The notes under the pieces: model-generated
The model's input: the letters and a program-made list of their open reading frames with translations, nothing else
Told to the model about the DNA's origin: nothing
Database searches by the model: none
Made by a program: the position numbers and the translations under genes
Shown: positions 6,001 to 7,961 of the stretch, one piece after another
How positions within the stretch are numbered: position 1 is the first letter of the stretch
How the letters are laid out: each line of letters begins with the position of its first letter
Source of the DNA: Candidatus Omnitrophota bacterium
Lineage (GTDB): Bacteria; Omnitrophota; Gorgyraeia; Aquiviventales; Aquiviventaceae
Assembly (NCBI GenBank): GCA_020057015.1
Contig: JAGVGS010000089.1
Location: forward strand, 1 to 7,961
DNA: 7,961 nucleotides
Direction of reading: 5' to 3'

Positions 6001-7961
6001 GTCTGCCGGACATAGAAGCGCCAAACCTTGGGCCGCTGGAACCGGGCAGCCCATAGCCGCACCGATCGAGCCATCCGCCCATCGGCGATCGTAGTTTCGC
6101 CTCGCGCCAAAGCCGCCACCGCTTCGCGCTTAATGGCGGTCGGCGCCTCGACTGCCTTCAGCGCTGCGATGAAATCCCTCGCCAGGCGACGAGCGCCCCC
6201 GGACTTGCCCATGTTCGCTTCGATGGCTGCCGCAACCCGCCGGACCTCGCGGTCATGTGCCTCGACCGCTGCCACTGAAGGCTCGCCTTTCCTTTCTTGC
6301 GTCTTTCGTGCATCCGCGTTGCGGCCAGAGCCCCCAGAGCCACTGCCGCCGCCCGTGATAAAGGTCGCGTGGTAGCGCGACGTGTCCAGCCCTTCGGCCG
6401 TCAAGTAGTCCAGGTGCTCGCGATCGATAAAGGTCATATGCGCCTGCTCTGGCCCGTCTGAGCCGTTAGCGGGAGGCTCGAAGCCATGTGCCGGCATCTG
6501 AGGCAACCACAAGGACGGGTCTGCGCCGTACTCTGGGCCTGGCTTGGCGGCCCGCGTGAGCAGATACACTAGGTGCTGGTGGATGGTGAGCCACTCGGCG
6601 CGCGTCCAAAGAAAGATATCGCGCAGGGCTGCGGCCATTTCAATCGATGCGCCGTAATACGGTTCGCGTTGCCACTGGTCCCGCTGCCACTCTGCCAGCA
6701 TCTGCGCCAGATACCGATACCCTTCGGGTCGATTCGCCTTCAGAGCGAGTTCCCTATAGAGCCGGAGGTAGGCCACGGCCTTGGCCGAGGCTTGCTCAGC
6801 GCTAAAGGGCCGGTGGTTCCAGAGCGGCAGGGGTGGCGCCTGAAAGCGTTTGCGCGGCATCGGCAAGCGTAGTGCGTCTTGGTATGCTTGCCGTGTCTGG
6901 CTAATCAGACTAGCAAGCTTGTGCAAGAGTCGATCGCGCTCCAACTGCGTGTTGAAGAACTCCTCCATGATCCGTGCTGCCTGCTCGCGCACCGTGATGT
7001 CCCCATAGGTGAGACCTGCAATCAGGACCTGCTGCACAGAGTCGCCCAGCAAGCGTCGCTCTTTGAGCCGACGCAACGACGAGGGCTGCGCCTTCCGCGC
7101 GAGACGCTGTTCTTGCACTGCGATCTCTTGCTGCTCGGCGTGCGTGCCCTGGCGCGCGATCAGCTCTCTGGCCAGGTCAATCAACACGGCTTGCTGTCGA
7201 GGTTGAGCCGCTCGCAGCGCCCCCAACTGCTCTCGCAGCAGCCTCAGCTGTGTCCTGAGATCGGAGGGGGCCTGTCTGACGTTTCTGCCGCTGAACGGCA
7301 CGCGCGACCAGACGCCTCGCGCCACATCGCCAAGCCAGCCTTGGATCCGGCTTACGAGGCCCTGGCCCGCAGTCAAGATCAAGCCGCCTTCAGCCAGCCG
7401 CTGAGCATCACCCAGCGCAGCAGGCCATATATCCGCCACCAGATGACCCCATTGCCCCCAGAGCGAGCCGGCTGCGAGGCCCAGCGCTCCAACAACTAGC
7501 CACGGTAAGAGCCAGCTTGATAACGTCTCAGCATGGCCCGTACCCAGCACCCCGCCTGACGGCGGCGGCGCGCCTGATGGCCTGAGCATATCGAGGGTGA
7601 TGACCTCCTGGTTGAGGACCTCTTCGAAGAGCGCCTTTACGCGCTCGCGCTCCGCAGCGCTCAGCCGTCCGCCGCCACGACGCTCGATGTAGAATGAGGT
7701 AAACACCTTCAACCCCCGCCCGCGCGCGAACCCTTCCGTATCGAACACCACGCTGCGAATGTTCACGTTGGCGCGAAACGCCAGCAGCGCTGCCATGATG
7801 TACAGCAGCCCTCCGTGCTTGCGCGCGCCCGTCGCAACGCTCAGGACGTCATACTCCTCATGCGGTGACACCCCGAATGTCACTTTGGTCTCCACTCGCA
7901 TCGCGCTCTTCGCGAGAGGGAAACGGCCCTGCCGCGTCTCGGCATTGGCGCTGCGCAATAA
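1..7961 (-). CDS. Internal fragment of a giant multidomain membrane protein, function unknown
   Basis: One minus-strand frame is open through the whole window: 2653 sense codons from 7961 to 3, then two bases of the next codon. Neither start nor stop lies inside, so the full protein is longer than 2653 residues. Recognisable parts, from the N-terminal side, are an ACT-like domain, a transmembrane helix, long helical regions, two GNAT-like folds, a beta-rich region, a cluster of membrane helices with a coiled coil, HEAT-type repeats and a Rossmann-like segment. No catalytic site is intact enough to assign a reaction. The chain is rich in Arg, Ala, Leu and Trp and contains a single Cys (residue 813). 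It lacks ketosynthase, carrier-protein, adenylation, RHS and adhesin-repeat signatures. Family unknown. Giant ORFs of this kind are known from Omnitrophota, but that link is inferred. Coding status is near certain; function is not. Confidence 0.95.
3..929 (-). other. Unassigned alpha+beta segment running off the left edge, residues 2345-2653
   Basis: The segment begins with a Pro/Ala-rich connection (2360-2370), then shows strands (ERTVQLTSD 2383-2391, GIEVTVAQE 2399-2407, VGLTITALQ 2410-2418), several helices (2446-2462, 2482-2492, 2497-2510), a strand pair (VEYQVATDRVVLTFRN, 2522-2537) and a helical part (2555-2602). It ends in a Pro/Ala-rich patch (2630-2640) that could be a domain boundary just before the window ends. 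No family is recognised and no catalytic motif stands out. Confidence 0.35.
936..1406 (-). other. Rossmann-like alpha/beta segment, residues 2186-2342
   Basis: Strand and helix alternate: SLVIYVDTE (2187-2195), helix ESQVTILARNLRKQG (2200-2214), strand YSIVITDGF (2215-2223), a helix around 2238-2256 (MEMRLQTELLVPALQRL), strand RAILVLGRG (2286-2294), helix MGEVEQITRDW (2295-2305), and strand YVALSMRPDD (2311-2320), followed by an acidic helix (2323-2338). This fits a small three-layer alpha/beta fold. The Asp at the end of the first strand (2193) and Gly-Arg-Gly after the fifth element are suggestive, but there is no dinucleotide-binding Gly-x-Gly-x-x-Gly and no Walker loop. The ligand is unknown. 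Confidence 0.4.
1467..2429 (-). other. HEAT-type helical repeats, residues 1845-2165
   Basis: About six units show the HEAT pattern of a helix, a turn with Asp/Pro and a second helix with Val-Arg followed by small residues: VRELAVQTLAESF (1907-1919); RLDDPDPWVVKAAVRGLG (1946-1963); LRTHPSAVVRGAAARDLREF (1985-2004); EPHPWVRGDIARSLEYL (2020-2036); DLEVRMASLDALSRL (2069-2083); ESPSVQGAALRTLSQL (2102-2117). HEAT/ARM solenoids usually mediate protein-protein binding, and this is the clearest assignment downstream of the membrane cluster. The flanking parts (1845-1903, 2121-2165) are helical and probably cap the solenoid. Metal- or lyase-type residues seen in phycobilin-lyase HEAT proteins are not evident. 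Confidence 0.75.
2430..2855 (-). other. Juxtamembrane segment, residues 1703-1844
   Basis: The segment starts with a Pro-rich patch (GPPPLLWMP, 1716-1724) and continues as a charged helix (1743-1765, rich in Arg, Gln and Glu). A partly hydrophobic helix follows around 1792-1818 (AVDLGFDLALEVLSRISSFL) that might lie along the membrane surface, then a strongly basic stretch (1827-1840). No family is recognised. It connects the membrane cluster to the HEAT-type repeats. Confidence 0.35.
2856..3254 (-). other. Membrane cluster with intervening coiled coil, residues 1570-1702
   Basis: Three hydrophobic segments stand out. Residues 1571-1600 (including IIVTAMASAALGYLGAGIVL) are about 30 residues without charge and could be one long helix or a tight hairpin. 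Residues 1657-1676 read SIGGALVIGVILGWEAVDLF. Residues 1681-1700 read INPILHLALILAFWLNLNVL. Between the first and second lies a strongly charged helix, AVEKEQEEFQRVLDQHLESV (1601-1620), then a basic stretch (1639-1656, many Arg) just before the second segment. By the positive-inside rule this Arg-rich loop suggests that the coiled-coil side is cytoplasmic. The arrangement, helix then long charged helix then helical hairpin, is that of a membrane anchor, not of a known transporter. Confidence 0.65.
3297..3944 (-). other. Beta-rich region of unknown family, residues 1340-1555
   Basis: Short alternating hydrophobic strands separated by turns with Asp, Gly, Pro and Ser dominate, for example TPLTLTVDD (1390-1398), GATLFAFLP (1415-1423), GPLVQVSADV (1462-1471) and QRLRVSVDARG (1490-1500). 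The look is of one or two beta-sandwich-like modules. There are no Asp-rich calcium repeats, no sugar-binding signature and no repeat periodicity that I could align. It leads directly into the membrane cluster, so it probably packs on the same side as, and close to, the membrane. Confidence 0.35.
3972..4295 (-). other. Second, weaker GNAT-like unit, residues 1223-1330
   Basis: The same order of predicted elements recurs: strands RFEVFADD (1234-1241) and RRVLVASFALDE (1245-1256), strand ALHIQGF (1264-1270), a helix GAEAYNVLMALARDTG (1282-1297), strand RPVYLTALD (1298-1306) and helix PRLVNLHQHF (1307-1316). The glycine-rich CoA loop is absent: an acidic, Pro-Gly-containing stretch (EAEAYPGAE) stands in its place. 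If this is a GNAT fold, it has lost the cofactor site and would be structural or a binding module. The assignment rests on the pattern of secondary structure only, so other alpha/beta folds remain possible. Confidence 0.3.
4626..4910 (-). other. Degenerate GNAT acetyltransferase-like domain, residues 1018-1112
   Basis: The order of elements is that of a GNAT fold: strands at 1018-1024 and 1028-1036 (VSGWLLYQY), a strand ELLIRGTK (1042-1049), then GGSGIGRLLLLELLERH (1053-1069), a strand SLWTLGFS (1074-1081), and a helix PAIQPFLKMG (1086-1095) followed by strands. GNAT motif A binds acetyl-CoA through Gln/Arg-x-x-Gly-x-Gly/Ala. Here Gly-Ile-Gly-Arg is kept, but the leading Arg sits one residue too far upstream. 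The helix ending in Met-Gly matches the usual 'fY.k.GF' element with Tyr replaced by Phe. Acetyl-CoA binding is possible; enzymatic activity is doubtful. The downstream stretch (1113-1222) is mixed alpha/beta and unassigned. Confidence 0.55.
5064..5123 (-). other. Possible membrane or amphipathic helix, residues 947-966
   Basis: The stretch LPILSIGAVVWRASAWLWDQ is hydrophobic but contains one Arg and ends in Asp. It could be a re-entrant or interfacial helix rather than a full membrane crossing. It is flanked by basic residues upstream (930-941) and by a Pro-rich patch downstream (974-979). Whether it crosses the membrane affects the topology of everything after it. Confidence 0.35.
5157..6290 (-). 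other. Long all-helical region of unknown family, residues 558-935
   Basis: About 380 residues are dominated by amphipathic helices rich in Ala, Arg, Glu, Gln and Leu. A Gln/Ala-rich helix spans 682-710 and looks like a coiled coil (its core reads QRQARAAQQQAAQES). Further helices cover 724-738, 780-812, 846-872, 884-900 and 909-925. The only cysteine of the fragment is at residue 813 (codon 5523-5525). There is no membrane helix, no nucleotide-binding loop and no repeated unit that I can align by eye. It could be a scaffold or a linker module between the membrane-anchored N-terminal part and the GNAT-like folds. Confidence 0.4.
6324..6353 (-). other. Gly/Ser flexible linker, residues 537-546
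   Basis: Ten consecutive residues are only Gly and Ser (GGGSGSGGSG), followed by a short Arg/Lys-rich polar run. This is a natural interdomain linker and marks the boundary between the aromatic-rich helical segment and the long helical region that follows. On the DNA it appears as a run of gcc/ccc/ccg/cca-type codons on the plus strand. It is not a tandem DNA repeat of any length. Confidence 0.85.
6357..6866 (-). other. Unassigned aromatic-rich helical segment, residues 366-535
   Basis: The segment is rich in Trp and Tyr (Trp at 381, 425, 430, 452, 457, 485; Tyr at 398, 402, 415, 417, 435, 436, 466) and appears helical. The most regular helix is around 386-408 (AEQASAKAVAYLRLYRELAL). It ends in a polar, Pro-rich patch (487-505) and a short run before the Gly/Ser linker. 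I recognise no family. The aromatic content suggests a packed helical module rather than disorder. Confidence 0.35.
6897..7268 (-). other. Charged helical segment, coiled-coil-like, residues 232-355
   Basis: This stretch is almost free of Pro and Gly and alternates Leu/Ile/Val with Arg, Glu and Gln in a roughly heptad-like rhythm (for example DLRTQLRLLREQLGALRAAQ from 235, and the Glu/Gln/Arg-rich run 276-306). It is best read as long amphipathic helices that may form a coiled coil or helical bundle next to the preceding membrane helix. No catalytic motif is visible, and no family is recognised. Confidence 0.5.
7455..7514 (-). other. Predicted transmembrane helix, residues 150-169
   Basis: Twenty residues beginning WLLPWLVVGALGLAAG contain no charged side chain and are long enough to cross a membrane. 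They follow a Pro/Gly-rich linker (about residues 127-144, with three prolines in a row) that separates them from the ACT-like domain. A Trp-rich amphipathic stretch follows (168-179). The orientation cannot be settled from the sequence; if the ACT-like part is cytoplasmic, the chain would leave the cytoplasm here. Confidence 0.7.
7587..7856 (-). other. ACT-like domain (GlnD C-terminal type), residues 36-125
   Basis: The order of elements matches an ACT domain: a strand (YDVLSVATG, 37-45), a turn leading into GGLLY (50-54), a helix (IMAALLAF), then NVNIRS (65-70), strand SVVFDTEG, and strand FYIER (90-94) followed by a Gly-rich turn and a final helix rich in Glu and Arg (101-119). In GlnD uridylyltransferases and related regulators the turn reads Asp-Arg-Pro-Gly-Leu-Leu-Tyr, and the domain binds amino acids such as glutamine. 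Here Asp-Arg-Pro is replaced by Arg-Lys-His and a Gly, so ligand binding as in GlnD is doubtful. The Asn-x-Asn-Ile and Phe-Tyr positions are kept. What lies upstream, where GlnD would have an HD domain or a first ACT, is outside the window. Fold assignment is by pattern only. Confidence 0.6.

Noticed and set aside
6879..7499. A 206-codon plus-strand open frame, and similar ones at 5155-5799, 3027-3581 and 1998-2468
   Set aside because: All are antisense shadows of the same gene, with no domain signatures and no consistent ribosome-binding sites. They overlap protein segments with clear helices or repeats on the other strand.
7530..7577. GC-rich ggcggcggcg run and nearby inverted-looking bases near 7551-7581 as a terminator or hairpin element
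   Set aside because: The run encodes the Pro-Pro-Pro linker of the protein, has no following T tract, and lies inside the open frame.
7587..7610. AGGAGGT (minus strand, 7603-7609) upstream of an in-frame ATG (7587-7589), possibly an internal translation start that would put the membrane helix near a new N-terminus
   Set aside because: The gap from GGAGG to the ATG is about 14 bases, longer than is usual, and the motif encodes Gln-Glu-Val at the end of the ACT-like domain. The upstream frame stays open, so a separate gene is not supported.
1..7961. A polyketide or nonribosomal peptide megasynthase
   Set aside because: No ketosynthase active-site Cys (the only Cys is at residue 813, in a helical region), no carrier-protein Ser motif and no adenylation motifs.
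1..7961. A repetitive adhesin, RHS or contact-dependent toxin protein
   Set aside because: No tandem repeats, no YD-type repeats and no periodic beta-helix pattern. The chain is non-repetitive apart from the short HEAT units.

Overview
The window holds one thing: a single uninterrupted reading frame on the minus strand that enters at the right edge (7961) and leaves at the left edge. I translated it codon by codon. The 2653 codons from 7961 down to 3 contain no stop, and the codon count closes exactly on the window length. The start and stop codons therefore lie outside the window, and no intergenic DNA, RNA gene, terminator, repeat array or mobile element is visible. Shorter open frames on either strand in other phases are shadows of this gene, as expected in GC-rich coding DNA (roughly 60-65 % G+C by eye).

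The fragment reads as part of a giant multidomain, membrane-anchored protein of unknown function. Residues below count from the right edge, residue 1 = 7961-7959. In order: an ACT-like domain resembling the C-terminal ACT of GlnD, with its Asp-Arg-Pro-Gly turn changed (about 36-125); a Pro/Gly linker and a transmembrane helix (150-169); long helical segments (232-355, 366-535); a Gly/Ser linker (537-546); a long all-helical region (558-935); a hydrophobic stretch (947-966); a degenerate GNAT acetyltransferase-like fold (1018-1112); a second, weaker GNAT-like unit (1223-1330); a beta-rich region (1340-1555); a membrane cluster with a cytosolic-looking coiled coil between helices (1570-1702); a juxtamembrane stretch (1703-1844); about six HEAT-type helical repeats (1904-2120); a Rossmann-like alpha/beta segment (2186-2342); and an unassigned alpha+beta segment running off the left edge. 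Only one cysteine (residue 813) was found in 2653 residues.

The organism cannot be fixed from one gene. A GC-rich, gap-free giant ORF that mixes degenerate enzyme-like folds, HEAT repeats and scattered membrane helices fits what is known of Omnitrophota (formerly OP3), whose genomes carry exceptionally large genes; this is an inference. PKS/NRPS megasynthases and repetitive adhesins, the usual sources of very long bacterial ORFs, do not fit because neither their motifs nor their repeats are present. A plausible reading is a scaffold in which enzyme-derived domains serve as binding or structural modules, tethered to a membrane at several points.
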